From DATGUP01 sp035301265 (lineage in GTDB: Bacteria > Bacillota > Bacilli > Bacillales > Amphibacillaceae), in NCBI GenBank assembly GCA_035301265.1, contig DATGUP010000003.1, forward strand, positions 186,001-250,000: a DNA stretch of 64,000 nt, read 5' to 3'. The first letter of the stretch is position 1. Every line of letters starts with the position of its first letter. The notes beneath the pieces were generated by a model that worked only from the letters and a program-made list of their open reading frames with translations, ran no database searches and was not told the origin of the DNA. Below, one piece after another: positions 16,723 through 25,253 of the stretch. Made by a program: the position numbers and the translations under genes.

Positions 16723-18870
16723 ATGCGTAAAATGCGTGTATACGAATATGCCAAAAAAAATAACCTAAAAAGTAAGGAAGTCATCAATCACTTAAAAGAA
16801 ATGAATATAAATATATCCAACCATATGTCAACCATCACAAGCGATACAATCGCCAAATTAGATAAGAAATTGAATTTGCATCAACCGACCGACAAGAAAG
16901 ATTCCAAATCATCGAAACCAAAGAAAGCTTCAAAACAGAAAACAAATCGTAATCCAAAAGCAAAAGAAACCAACCCAAAACAGCGCCGCAATGAAAAAAT
17001 GAAACATAAACCGAAAGGGCAAACAAAGAAAAAGCAACCAAATAAAAAACACTGGCAGAAGAAAGGAAATCATAAGCAATCGACGGCATCTCATAAGCCG
17101 TCTGAAACAAAAAATAAAACGCCTGAAAAAATTACGTACAGCGACACATTGACGGTAGCTGATCTGGCAGAGAAACTGAATAAAGACACATCAGAAATTA
17201 TTAAAAAGCTCATGTTTTTAGGTGTTATGGCGACAAAAAATCAAGACCTTGACGACGATGCTGTCGAATTAATTTGCGATGAATACGGTGTAGAAGTAGA
17301 AAAGGAAATCATTTTAGAAGATACGGATTTTAATAAATATATTGAAGAAGACAAAGAAGAAGATCTCATCGAACGTCCTGCAGTCGTCACGATAATGGGA
17401 CATGTGGATCACGGGAAAACTACACTTCTAGATTCGATCCGTCACACAAAAGTGACCGATGCTGAAGCAGGTGGTATTACACAGCATATTGGTGCCTATC
17501 AAGTCGAACTGCAGGGAAAGAAAATCACATTTCTTGATACACCAGGTCACGCTGCGTTTACAAGCATGCGCTCGCGCGGAGCACAAGTCACGGATATTGC
17601 CGTATTGGTTGTAGCTGCCGACGACGGTGTCATGCCGCAGACAGTTGAAGCGATCAACCATGCTAAAGCTGCCGAAGTTCCACTGATCGTTGCTGTCAAT
17701 AAAATGGATAAACCAACCGCCAGTCCGGAGCGTGTGATGCAAGAGCTGACCGAATATGAACTGATTCCAGAAGACTGGGGTGGCGATACGATTTTTGTTA
17801 ATTTATCGGCTATCAAACAAGAGGGCATTGATGATTTATTAGAGATGATTTTACTTGTTGCTGAAGTCGAAGAATTAAAAGCAAATCCAGATAAAAATGC
17901 CTTCGGAACAGTTATCGAAGCACAGCTTGATAAAGGGCGGGGTCCTGTTGCTACATTATTAATTCAAAACGGGACGTTGCATGTCGGTGATCCACTTGTT
18001 GTAGGGAATACATTTGGACGCGTTCGTGCCATGGTGAATGATCGTGGATCAAGAGTCAAAGAAGCCGGACCGTCAACACCTGTGGAAGTTACAGGGTTGA
18101 ACGATGTGCCGCAAGCAGGCGATCAATTCCTTGTATTTTCCGATGAAAAGAAAGCTCGACAAATCGGTGAAGCACGTCAGCAAAAGCAAATCCAGAAAAA
18201 TCGTAATGAACAAGCGAAAGTTAGTGTGGACGATCTATTTGAGCAAATCAAACAAGGCGATATGAAAGAAATCAATGTGATTATTAAAGCCGATGTTCAA
18301 GGATCTGCTGAGGCACTGGCGTCTTCTTTACAAGAAATCGATGTTGAAGGTGTAAATATTAAAATTATCCATACAGGTGTAGGTGCGATCAAAGAATCAG
18401 ATATTATATTAGCATCGGCTTCAAATGCACTCGTCATTGGGTTCAATGTGCGCCCGGATGCAAATGCGAAAAAAGCGGCTAAATCCGAAAAAGTAGATAT
18501 TCGCTTGCATCGCGTCATTTATAAAGCCATTGAAGAGATCGAGTCGGCTATGAAAGGTATGCTCGATCCCGAATATGAGGAAAAAGTCATTGGTCAGGCG
18601 GAAGTGCGCGAAATATTTAAAGTATCACGGATCGGAACGATTGCAGGAAGTTATGTCACCGAAGGGAAAATCACACGTAACTCAGGGGTGCGACTGATTC
18701 GCGATGGTGTTGTTCAATATGAGGGTGAAATCGCCACACTGAAGCGTTATAAAGATGATGTCCGGGAAGTTTCTCAAAACTATGAGTGCGGCATCACCAT
18801 TAAAAACTATAACGACATCAAAGAGGGCGATATTTTAGAAGCCTTTGTTATGGAGGAAGTTGAGCGCTAA
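16723..18870 (+). CDS. infB: Translation initiation factor IF-2
   Basis: A 715-residue IF-2 that brings fMet-tRNA to the 30S subunit and promotes subunit joining. An N-terminal helical module (MRKMRVYEYAKKNNLKSKEV) is followed by a Lys/Gln-rich, probably disordered linker (about 50-135), the second IF2_N module, and the G domain from about 220 (TIMGHVDHGKTTLLDSIR; FLDTPGHAAF; VNKMDKP). Domains III and IV end the protein. The start at 16723 follows GGGGGTGAAT; the longer frame overlaps ylxQ. The stop overlaps ylxP by one base. Confidence 0.97.
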   Translation: MRKMRVYEYAKKNNLKSKEVINHLKEMNINISNHMSTITSDTIAKLDKKLNLHQPTDKKDSKSSKPKKASKQKTNRNPKAKETNPKQRRNEKMKHKPKGQTKKKQPNKKHWQKKGNHKQSTASHKPSETKNKTPEKITYSDTLTVADLAEKLNKDTSEIIKKLMFLGVMATKNQDLDDDAVELICDEYGVEVEKEIILEDTDFNKYIEEDKEEDLIERPAVVTIMGHVDHGKTTLLDSIRHTKVTDAEAGGITQHIGAYQVELQGKKITFLDTPGHAAFTSMRSRGAQVTDIAVLVVAADDGVMPQTVEAINHAKAAEVPLIVAVNKMDKPTASPERVMQELTEYELIPEDWGGDTIFVNLSAIKQEGIDDLLEMILLVAEVEELKANPDKNAFGTVIEAQLDKGRGPVATLLIQNGTLHVGDPLVVGNTFGRVRAMVNDRGSRVKEAGPSTPVEVTGLNDVPQAGDQFLVFSDEKKARQIGEARQQKQIQKNRNEQAKVSVDDLFEQIKQGDMKEINVIIKADVQGSAEALASSLQEIDVEGVNIKIIHTGVGAIKESDIILASASNALVIGFNVRPDANAKKAAKSEKVDIRLHRVIYKAIEEIESAMKGMLDPEYEEKVIGQAEVREIFKVSRIGTIAGSYVTEGKITRNSGVRLIRDGVVQYEGEIATLKRYKDDVREVSQNYECGITIKNYNDIKEGDILEAFVMEEVER

Positions 18871-19148
18871 TGATAGTATCTTTGGAAGTGGAGTTGTTTT
18901 TATACAACTGCCACTCCCTTAAACAAAAACGTTCTGTCATCAAGCGTTTATTAGCGAAGATTCAAAAGGATTTTAATGTCGCTGTTGCTGAGTTGGCATA
19001 TCATGATCTTTGGAATTGGACAACGCTGGGGTTTGTAACGATCGCCAATGAATATAACCACGCCGAGCGGACGATTCAGGACATTTTAAAAGTCATTGAT
19101 TCATTTACAGAGCTGGAATGTACGACAACAGATGTAGAACGGTTGTAA
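18870..19148 (+). CDS. ylxP: YlxP family protein (DUF503)
   Basis: A 92-residue DUF503 protein. The pattern LKQKRSVIKRLLAKIQKDFN followed by VAVAELAYHDLWNWTTLGFV is characteristic. It starts in a TAATG overlap with infB and precedes rbfA by 48 bases, as in other Firmicutes. Its role is unproven; the operon context suggests ribosome biogenesis or translation. Confidence 0.88.
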   Translation: MIVSLEVELFLYNCHSLKQKRSVIKRLLAKIQKDFNVAVAELAYHDLWNWTTLGFVTIANEYNHAERTIQDILKVIDSFTELECTTTDVERL

Positions 19149-19196
19149 AATGAAGACAGTAACCGATCATTAATTTTTTTGGATGAGGTGGTAGTC

Positions 19197-19547
19197 ATGC
19201 GCGATATTCGTACGAATCGAATATCCGAACAAATGAAAAAAGAATTGGGCGATATTTTGAACCAAAAGATTAAGGATCCACGCATCGGGTTTGTTACGGT
19301 GACAGACGTAGAGGTAACGGGTGATTTACAACAGGCAAAAGTGTTTGTTACCGTGCTCGGCGATGAAAAGGAAAAACAAGAAACGCTCATCGGCTTGGCG
19401 AAAGCAAAGGGATTTATCCGTTCAGAAATCGGCCAACGTATCCGATTGAGAAAAATACCGGAACTCATCTTTGAATTTGATGAAGCTCAAGAACATGGAC
19501 AGCGTATCGAAATGATTTTACGTAAGCTCAATGAAGGCAATGATTAA
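19197..19547 (+). CDS. rbfA: Ribosome-binding factor A
   Basis: A 116-residue KH-type protein that helps mature the 5' end of 16S rRNA on the 30S subunit. Family sequence: RISEQMKKELGDILNQKIKD, PRIGFVTVTDVEVTGDLQQA, and RIRLRKIPELIFEFDEA. The ATG at 19197 follows GAGGTGG; the upstream ATG at 19179 would add six residues without an SD. Confidence 0.94.
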   Translation: MRDIRTNRISEQMKKELGDILNQKIKDPRIGFVTVTDVEVTGDLQQAKVFVTVLGDEKEKQETLIGLAKAKGFIRSEIGQRIRLRKIPELIFEFDEAQEHGQRIEMILRKLNEGND

Positions 19548-19580
19548 GAGCATCAATGAACATTTAACGGGGTTGGTTTT

Positions 19581-20486
19581 ATGCACGGGATTTTGCCTTT
19601 GTGGAAACCAAAAGGGAAAACATCTCACGATTGTGTCAAAATTGTTCGCGACTATTTTCGCAATAAAAAAGTCGGGCATACAGGCACACTCGATCCGGAG
19701 GTTGAGGGAGTTCTTCCTTTATGCATCGGGAAAGCAACGAAAATCGTTCCGTTTTTAACAGATACAAAGAAAACATATATTGCAGAAGTGACTCTTGGTC
19801 TTTCAACCGATACGCAAGATGCACACGGCCGGATGGTCGAACGCAAACAGATCGATCATCTTCCCTCTCAACGCGCGATCGAAAAAGCGATCAAATCGTT
19901 TGAAGGTAATATTGTACAAATACCACCGATGTATTCTGCGGTTAAGGTCAAGGGTAAAAAGCTGTATGAATATGCTAGGGCAGGCGAATCAGTTGATCGT
20001 CCTAGGCGGCGTGTGAGAATTTTTTCTATCGAGTACTTGCATCAGGATGACGAACAACATCGTTTCAGTTTTAAAGTCGTTTGTTCCAAGGGAACCTATA
20101 TCCGAACGCTTTGTGTTGACATCGGGAAAACGCTTGGTTATCCCGCCCATATGTCAAAACTCATCCGTACGGGAACAGGCTCTTTTACAAAAGCGGATAC
20201 GGTGACATTTGCCGATATCGATGATGCTGCGCGAAACGACCGGTTGAATGAGTTGTTGTTACCACTCAACAGCGGTTTGGATCATTTAGATACTGTTTAT
20301 GTCGATAAAGCGACAAAGGCAAGAATACGCTTCGGGCAGAAACTATCAATGCCGGACGAAAAACCGCAAACAGACCCATTCTTAATGATGTATGGTCAAA
20401 AGCTTTTGGCTATCTACCAAATGCATCCAAAAAATCCTGAGCAAATTAAGCCTGTCCGCGTTTTAAATACAGAACATGACTGTTAG
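19581..20486 (+). CDS. truB: tRNA pseudouridine(55) synthase TruB
   Basis: A 301-residue TruB that makes pseudouridine 55 in the tRNA T-loop. The catalytic aspartate is Asp38 in VGHTGTLDPEVEGVLPLCIG. Further motifs: QIPPMYSAVKVKGKKLYEYA and VVCSKGTYIRTLCVDIG. A short C-terminal PUA-like region follows. ATG start at 19581 with GGGG upstream. It lies between rbfA and ribF, the usual order. Confidence 0.95.
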   Translation: MHGILPLWKPKGKTSHDCVKIVRDYFRNKKVGHTGTLDPEVEGVLPLCIGKATKIVPFLTDTKKTYIAEVTLGLSTDTQDAHGRMVERKQIDHLPSQRAIEKAIKSFEGNIVQIPPMYSAVKVKGKKLYEYARAGESVDRPRRRVRIFSIEYLHQDDEQHRFSFKVVCSKGTYIRTLCVDIGKTLGYPAHMSKLIRTGTGSFTKADTVTFADIDDAARNDRLNELLLPLNSGLDHLDTVYVDKATKARIRFGQKLSMPDEKPQTDPFLMMYGQKLLAIYQMHPKNPEQIKPVRVLNTEHDC

Positions 20487-20521
20487 GAAGTATAATCGAC
20501 CAAAAAGGCAGGTGACGGGCA

Positions 20522-21475
20522 TTGCAAACGATTGAATTAATTTATCCGCACTCGTATGACTCTGAAGATCTTCCCGAAACAGTCGCTGCCATCGGATTTT
20601 TTGACGGTATCCATAAAGGGCACCAAAAGGTGATTAAAACGGCTGTCGATTACGCACAAGCAAATGATTTAACAAGTGCAGTGATAACCTTCTATCCTCA
20701 CCCCTCTGTTGTCCTTAGGGATGATGTCCGTGAAGTCAAATACATCACACCGCCAGCGGAAAAACAAAACATTTTACAGAAAATGGGCATCGACAAATTA
20801 TACATCATTCGATTTAATAAAGAGTTGTCCTTATTACCACCTCAAGTGTTCATTGACCATTTCATTGCCGGGTTGAACGTGAAGCATCTTGTTGCTGGAT
20901 TTGATTTTTCTTACGGGCATAAGGGTAAAGGAAACATGTGTACGATTGATGATCATTCAAAAGGGCGGTTTGCTACAACGACTGTTCCGAAAGTCGAATT
21001 CGACGGAGAAAAGGTCAGCTCAACTAAAATTAGACAATTGTTAAAAAACGGCGATATCCATAAAGTGAATCAATTGCTCGGCAGGTGCTTGACCATTTCT
21101 GGTCGAGTGGTTGAAGGCAATAAACGAGGGCATACTTTAGGATATCCAACAGCTAATCTCGATGTGGATCCTGAGGCATTATTGCCAAAGCCGGGTATTT
21201 ATGCGGTGAAAGTTGTTTACCAACATCAAGTTTATGAAGCAATGGCTAGTCTCGGTTTTAACCCGACATTCGAAAATAATCGGAACAAACCTGTCTTGGA
21301 AGTTAACATATTAGATTTTTCCGATAATCTATACGGTGAAAAACTACGTTTGGAATGGCACGCATTTATTCGCGAAGAACAAAAGTTCAGTGATGTGCAA
21401 GCATTGATTCAAGAAATGGCTAACGATGAAAAAAAAGTTCGCCATTATTTTGCCCATCATAGTGAGCAAATGTAA
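20522..21475 (+). CDS. ribF: Bifunctional riboflavin kinase / FAD synthetase
   Basis: A 317-residue RibF. The N-terminal half is an adenylyltransferase of the nucleotidyl transferase fold (AAIGFFDGIHKGHQKVIK near 25-42; AGFDFSYGHKGKG; VSSTKIRQLL). The C-terminal half is the riboflavin kinase (GRVVEGNKRGHTLGYPTANL; NPTFENNRNKPVLEVNILDF). Together they convert riboflavin to FMN and FAD. TTG start at 20522 behind CAGGTGACGGG. No terminator is evident before the rpsO leader. Confidence 0.95.
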   Translation: MQTIELIYPHSYDSEDLPETVAAIGFFDGIHKGHQKVIKTAVDYAQANDLTSAVITFYPHPSVVLRDDVREVKYITPPAEKQNILQKMGIDKLYIIRFNKELSLLPPQVFIDHFIAGLNVKHLVAGFDFSYGHKGKGNMCTIDDHSKGRFATTTVPKVEFDGEKVSSTKIRQLLKNGDIHKVNQLLGRCLTISGRVVEGNKRGHTLGYPTANLDVDPEALLPKPGIYAVKVVYQHQVYEAMASLGFNPTFENNRNKPVLEVNILDFSDNLYGEKLRLEWHAFIREEQKFSDVQALIQEMANDEKKVRHYFAHHSEQM

Positions 21476-21524
21476 TCTTTACGATGATATGTTTTTTCGC
21501 TTGCATTTTTACTAAAAAAGATGT

Positions 21525-21580
21525 ACGCTTGTAAGCGTGAAACCATCGCTTGGCAAATCGATGCTCCGACGTTTGCTAGG
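21525..21580 (+). promoter_or_regulatory. Structured leader of rpsO (candidate S15-binding element)
   Basis: Two hairpins can be read upstream of rpsO. The first is ACGCT/AGCGT (21525-21529 with 21534-21538, TGTA loop). The second pairs 21549-21557 with 21572-21580 over nine positions including two G-T pairs, and its loop contains TCG/CGA (21558-21560 with 21567-21569). S15 leaders are known in Bacillales (for example Geobacillus). Assigning this one to that class is inference. Confidence 0.5.
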
Positions 21581-21617
21581 GGATTGGGGTTTATCATAAT
21601 AATAGGAGGTTCGCTAA

Positions 21618-21887
21618 ATGGCTATTAGTCAAGAGCGTAAAAAAGAAATTATCGATGCGTATAAAATTCATGATAATGATACCGGATCACCGGAAGTACA
21701 AGTTGCCGTTTTGACTGAAGAGATCAATAGGTTGAACGAGCATTTACGCGTTCATAAAAAAGACCACCATTCACGTCGTGGGCTTTTCAAGATGGTCGGC
21801 AGACGCCGCCATTTACTCAACTATTTGCGGAAAAAAGATGTGACACGCTATCGCGATCTGATTAAAAAACTTGGTCTGCGCCGCTAA
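21618..21887 (+). CDS. rpsO: 30S ribosomal protein S15
   Basis: An 89-residue S15, the standard length. It binds the 16S rRNA central domain and forms bridge B4. Family sequence: DTGSPEVQVAVLTEEINRLN, HLRVHKKDHHSRRGLFKMVG and RRHLLNYLRKKDVTRYRDLI. AATAGGAGG precedes ATG 21618. A strong terminator follows four bases or so after the stop, so it is probably its own transcript, controlled by its leader. Confidence 0.97.
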   Translation: MAISQERKKEIIDAYKIHDNDTGSPEVQVAVLTEEINRLNEHLRVHKKDHHSRRGLFKMVGRRRHLLNYLRKKDVTRYRDLIKKLGLRR

Positions 21888-21892
21888 AGAAA

Positions 21893-21917
21893 AGCAGGAG
21901 AAATCCTGCTTTTTTTA
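21893..21917 (+). terminator. Intrinsic terminator after rpsO
   Basis: AGCAGGA (21893-21899) and TCCTGCT (21904-21910) with a GAAA loop, followed by a run of seven T. Confidence 0.92.
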
Positions 21918-21967
21918 GTAAATGGTGGGTGGCAGACATACCGTTCAATGATATAAAATTTACATTT

Positions 21968-21998
21968 TTGGTTATAAACTATAAAATAGGGCTATAAT
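21968..21998 (+). promoter_or_regulatory. Probable promoter of pnp
   Basis: TATAAT at 21993-21998 with TTGGTT at 21968-21973, a 19-base spacer that is longer than ideal. The -10 lies 24 bases before the pnp ATG at 22022, so the message would have a very short leader. Confidence 0.4.
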
Positions 21999-22021
21999 GT
22001 TGTTTGAAAGGAGCACTAGAC

Positions 22022-24133
22022 ATGGCAGAAAATAAAAAAGTGTTCTCCACAGAAATAGCCGGAAGAACATTCTCTGTGGAAGTAGGTGAACTTGCTAAAC
22101 AAGCAAATGGTGCATGCATGGTTCACTATGGAGATACTTCTGTGCTGGTGACTGCAACAGCATCTAAAGAACCGAAGGATTTACCGTTCTTTCCGCTTAC
22201 AGTCAATTATGAAGAACGTCTTTATGCGGTGGGCAAGATTCCCGGCGGATTTATCAAACGCGAAGGCCGCCCGAGTGAACAAGCGATCTTATCATCTCGT
22301 TTGATCGACCGGCCTATTCGTCCGCTATTTCCCGAGGGATACCGAAACGAAGTACAAGTTATCAGCACTGTCATGAGCGTTGACCAAGATTGCTCCGCTG
22401 AAATCGCCGCCATGATCGGATCGTCTATTGCCTTGGCCATTTCCGATATTCCGTTTGCCGAGCCGATTGCTGGTGTTCATGTTGGACGTATCAACGGTGA
22501 ATTTGTCATTAATCCGACTGTCGAACAAGAAGAAGACAGTGATATTGATTTAACAGTAGCTGGGACAAAAGATGCTGTGAACATGGTTGAAGCCGGAGCA
22601 GACGAAGTATCGGAAGAGGTTATGCTTGATGCTATCATGTTTGGTCATAAGGAAATCCAACGGCTCGTCGCTTTTCAAGAACAGATTGTCGAAGCCGTCG
22701 GTGTTCCGAAACATGATGTGGTTTTAAATGAACCAGATGCGGAGCTGGTTAATGAAATAGAAACAACAGCGAAAGATCAAATCATTGAGGCGATCCAAGT
22801 CAAGGAAAAGCAAGCAAGAGATGAAGCGATTGAACAAATTAAAGATGATGTTTTAGCTCATTATGAAGAAGATGAAGAAAAGCATCATCAAGCAGAGTCT
22901 ATCATTGAACAAATGGTTAAAGACGAAGTCCGTCGTTTGATTACAAAGGAAAAAATTCGCCCTGATGGTCGCAAATTAGATGAAATCCGACCGCTATCAT
23001 CACGTGTTGGCTTACTGCCGAGAGCGCACGGTTCCGGGTTATTTACACGTGGACAAACTCAGGCATTAAGCGTTTGTACACTTGGTGCATTGGGCGATGT
23101 GCAAATTTTGGATGGGCTGGAATTAGAAGAATCTAAACGATTTATGCATCATTATAACTTTCCACAATTTAGCGTTGGGGAAACGGGACCCATTCGGGGA
23201 CCAGGTCGTCGGGAAATTGGTCACGGAGCATTGGGAGAACGTGCACTTGAAAAAGTTGTACCATCTGAAAAAGAATTTCCTTATACGATTCGGCTTGTTT
23301 CGGAAGTGCTCGAGTCCAATGGGTCGACATCGCAAGCAAGCATTTGTGCCAGCACATTAGCAATGATGGATGCCGGTATACCGATTAAAGCACCGGTCGC
23401 TGGAATCGCGATGGGACTTGTTAAATCGGGTGACGATTATTCCATTTTGACAGATATCCAAGGTATGGAAGACGCTCTTGGCGACATGGATTTTAAAGTG
23501 GCTGGTACACAAAACGGGATTACCGCCTTGCAAATGGATATTAAAATTGCCGGCCTTGCTAAGGAAATTTTAAAGGAAGCGTTGCAGCAAGCAAAAAAAG
23601 GACGTATGCAAATTCTTCAATCCATGCTCGATACGATTCAAGAGCCGCGAAAAGAATTATCGCCATATGCTCCGAAAATTTTAACCATGACAATCAACCC
23701 GGACAAAATTCGAGATGTTATCGGTCCTAATGGTAAACAAATTAATCAGATTATTGATGAGACGGGTGTAAAAATCGATATTGAACAAGATGGAAGTATA
23801 TTCATAGCATCAGCCGACACAGCGATGAATGAAAAAGCAAAACGAATCATTGAGGATATTATCCGCGAAGTTGAGGTCGGGCAAATTTATCTTGGCAAAG
23901 TGAAACGGATTGAGAAATTCGGTGCTTTTGTCGAGTTATTTAAAGGAAAGGATGGACTCGTCCATATATCAGAATTAGCTGAAGGTCGTACAAATCGAGT
24001 CGAAGATGTTGTTTCAATAGGCGATGAGATCTTAGTCAAAGTAAAGGAAATCGACTCTCATGGTCGTATCAACCTTTCCCGCAAAGCCGTCCTCAAAGAG
24101 CAGAAGAAAAAAAATGTTAAAACAAAATCATAA
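22022..24133 (+). CDS. pnp: Polyribonucleotide nucleotidyltransferase (PNPase)
   Basis: A 703-residue PNPase, the trimeric 3'-5' phosphorolytic exoribonuclease that is the main mRNA degrader in Bacillus. Two RNase PH-like domains (first with GGFIKREGRPSEQAILSSRL; second with RPDGRKLDEIRPLSSRVGLL and GTQNGITALQMDIK), then KH (IGPNGKQINQIIDETGVKID) and S1 (GQIYLGKVKRIEKFGAFVEL) domains. The ATG at 22022 follows AAGGAG with eight bases; an earlier TTG at 22004 precedes that SD. A terminator follows. Confidence 0.97.
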   Translation: MAENKKVFSTEIAGRTFSVEVGELAKQANGACMVHYGDTSVLVTATASKEPKDLPFFPLTVNYEERLYAVGKIPGGFIKREGRPSEQAILSSRLIDRPIRPLFPEGYRNEVQVISTVMSVDQDCSAEIAAMIGSSIALAISDIPFAEPIAGVHVGRINGEFVINPTVEQEEDSDIDLTVAGTKDAVNMVEAGADEVSEEVMLDAIMFGHKEIQRLVAFQEQIVEAVGVPKHDVVLNEPDAELVNEIETTAKDQIIEAIQVKEKQARDEAIEQIKDDVLAHYEEDEEKHHQAESIIEQMVKDEVRRLITKEKIRPDGRKLDEIRPLSSRVGLLPRAHGSGLFTRGQTQALSVCTLGALGDVQILDGLELEESKRFMHHYNFPQFSVGETGPIRGPGRREIGHGALGERALEKVVPSEKEFPYTIRLVSEVLESNGSTSQASICASTLAMMDAGIPIKAPVAGIAMGLVKSGDDYSILTDIQGMEDALGDMDFKVAGTQNGITALQMDIKIAGLAKEILKEALQQAKKGRMQILQSMLDTIQEPRKELSPYAPKILTMTINPDKIRDVIGPNGKQINQIIDETGVKIDIEQDGSIFIASADTAMNEKAKRIIEDIIREVEVGQIYLGKVKRIEKFGAFVELFKGKDGLVHISELAEGRTNRVEDVVSIGDEILVKVKEIDSHGRINLSRKAVLKEQKKKNVKTKS

Positions 24134-24144
24134 CCGACAAACAA

Positions 24145-24172
24145 GAAGCTGGAAACCCAGTTTCTTTTTATT
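24145..24172 (+). terminator. Intrinsic terminator after pnp
   Basis: GAAGCTGG (24145-24152) pairs with CCAGTTTC (24157-24164, one G-T), loop AAAC, followed by TTTTTATTT. Confidence 0.85.
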
Positions 24173-24213
24173 TGCCTCCTAATATGATGGTAATGCCCAC
24201 TTGCCTCATAACT

Positions 24214-24251
24214 CATCCCCCGCTTTCATATAGTTTTTTTAAGGGGGGATG
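24214..24251 (+). promoter_or_regulatory. Hairpin that sequesters the ylxY ribosome binding site
   Basis: CATCCCCC (24214-24221) is the exact complement of GGGGGATG (24244-24251), which contains the SD of ylxY. The loop is 22 bases. If formed in the message, the ribosome binding site would be hidden. Regulation is inferred from the pairing only. Confidence 0.45.
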
Positions 24252-24254
24252 GAC

Positions 24255-25208
24255 ATGTACCGGTATCAGAAACTCACCCATATCTGTGTTTTTATTATCC
24301 TCGTCATGATAACTTTCAGATATCATCATGATCCGATTTTAAACGATGAGCAGACATTGTTTCATTATGTGGAGGAAGTATCGAAAACGGAAGACCGTTT
24401 ATATAATGAAATCTTACAAAAAAGTGCCGACTATGCTGAATCACCGCAAAACGCCATAATTGATAAGGTGTGGAAAAAAATACCCGGACGAAATGGAATT
24501 AAGGTCGATATTGATAAATCTTATGATCAAATGCAAAAAAAAGGAAAGTTTGATGAGTCGCTTCTTGTTTACCGGCAAATTCCACCCGAAATAAGTTTGG
24601 AAGATCTTCCGGCATCACCCATTTACAGAGGTCACCCAGAAAAAGAAATGGTTACATTTTTGATCAATGTGTCGTGGGGAACGGAATATATTCCTCACAT
24701 TTTAGAAGTTTTAAAAGAAAAGCAAGTAAAAGCAACGTTTTTTATTGAGGGGAAATGGGCAAAAGAGAACGCCGAATATGTTAAAATGATCGCCGATGAG
24801 GATCATATAATTGGAAACCACGCTTATGACCATCCGGATATGGCGCGTCTATCTAGTCAAGAGATAACCGAACAAATCGAGCATACCAATGCGATTATAA
24901 AATCCATTATAGATGAAGAGCCTAAATGGTTTGCACCACCAAGCGGTAGTTACAACAATGAGGTCGTGAAGATAGCAGATGACTTGGATATGGAAACGAT
25001 TATGTGGACCGTTGATACGATTGATTGGAAGAATCCATCTGTTTCTGTTATGATAGATCGGGTTATGAACCATATCCACCCGGGTGCTACCATTTTAATG
25101 CATCCGACTGCATCCGTTACCCGAGGACTAGATGAATTGATCGATCGTATTCAACAACAAGGGTTTCGGACAGGATCCATTGAAAATCTTCTGAGTGAAA
25201 AACGATAA
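24255..25208 (+). CDS. ylxY: YlxY-type polysaccharide deacetylase-like protein
   Basis: A 317-residue NodB-homology protein with one N-terminal membrane or signal segment (about residues 6-20). The C-terminal half has recognisable NodB motifs: VKATFFIEGKWAKENAEYVK, GNHAYDHPDM (metal-type His-x3-His) and WFAPPSGSYNNEV. However, the usual catalytic TFDDG is replaced by TFLINVSWGTEY, so the catalytic aspartates are missing. This looks shared with the YlxY subgroup, which is linked to sporulation, and activity is doubtful. SD AAGGGGGG suits ATG 24255 better than the adjacent ATG 24249. It lies between pnp and mlpA, as in B. subtilis. Confidence 0.85.
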   Translation: MYRYQKLTHICVFIILVMITFRYHHDPILNDEQTLFHYVEEVSKTEDRLYNEILQKSADYAESPQNAIIDKVWKKIPGRNGIKVDIDKSYDQMQKKGKFDESLLVYRQIPPEISLEDLPASPIYRGHPEKEMVTFLINVSWGTEYIPHILEVLKEKQVKATFFIEGKWAKENAEYVKMIADEDHIIGNHAYDHPDMARLSSQEITEQIEHTNAIIKSIIDEEPKWFAPPSGSYNNEVVKIADDLDMETIMWTVDTIDWKNPSVSVMIDRVMNHIHPGATILMHPTASVTRGLDELIDRIQQQGFRTGSIENLLSEKR

Positions 25209-25253
25209 TACATATTTTTTCTAACAGAAAGATACAGGTACAGGAGGATAAAT

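Noticed and set aside
19531..19758. 75-codon frame overlapping rbfA and truB
   Set aside because: Shadow frame of truB; truB has the catalytic motif and normal start.
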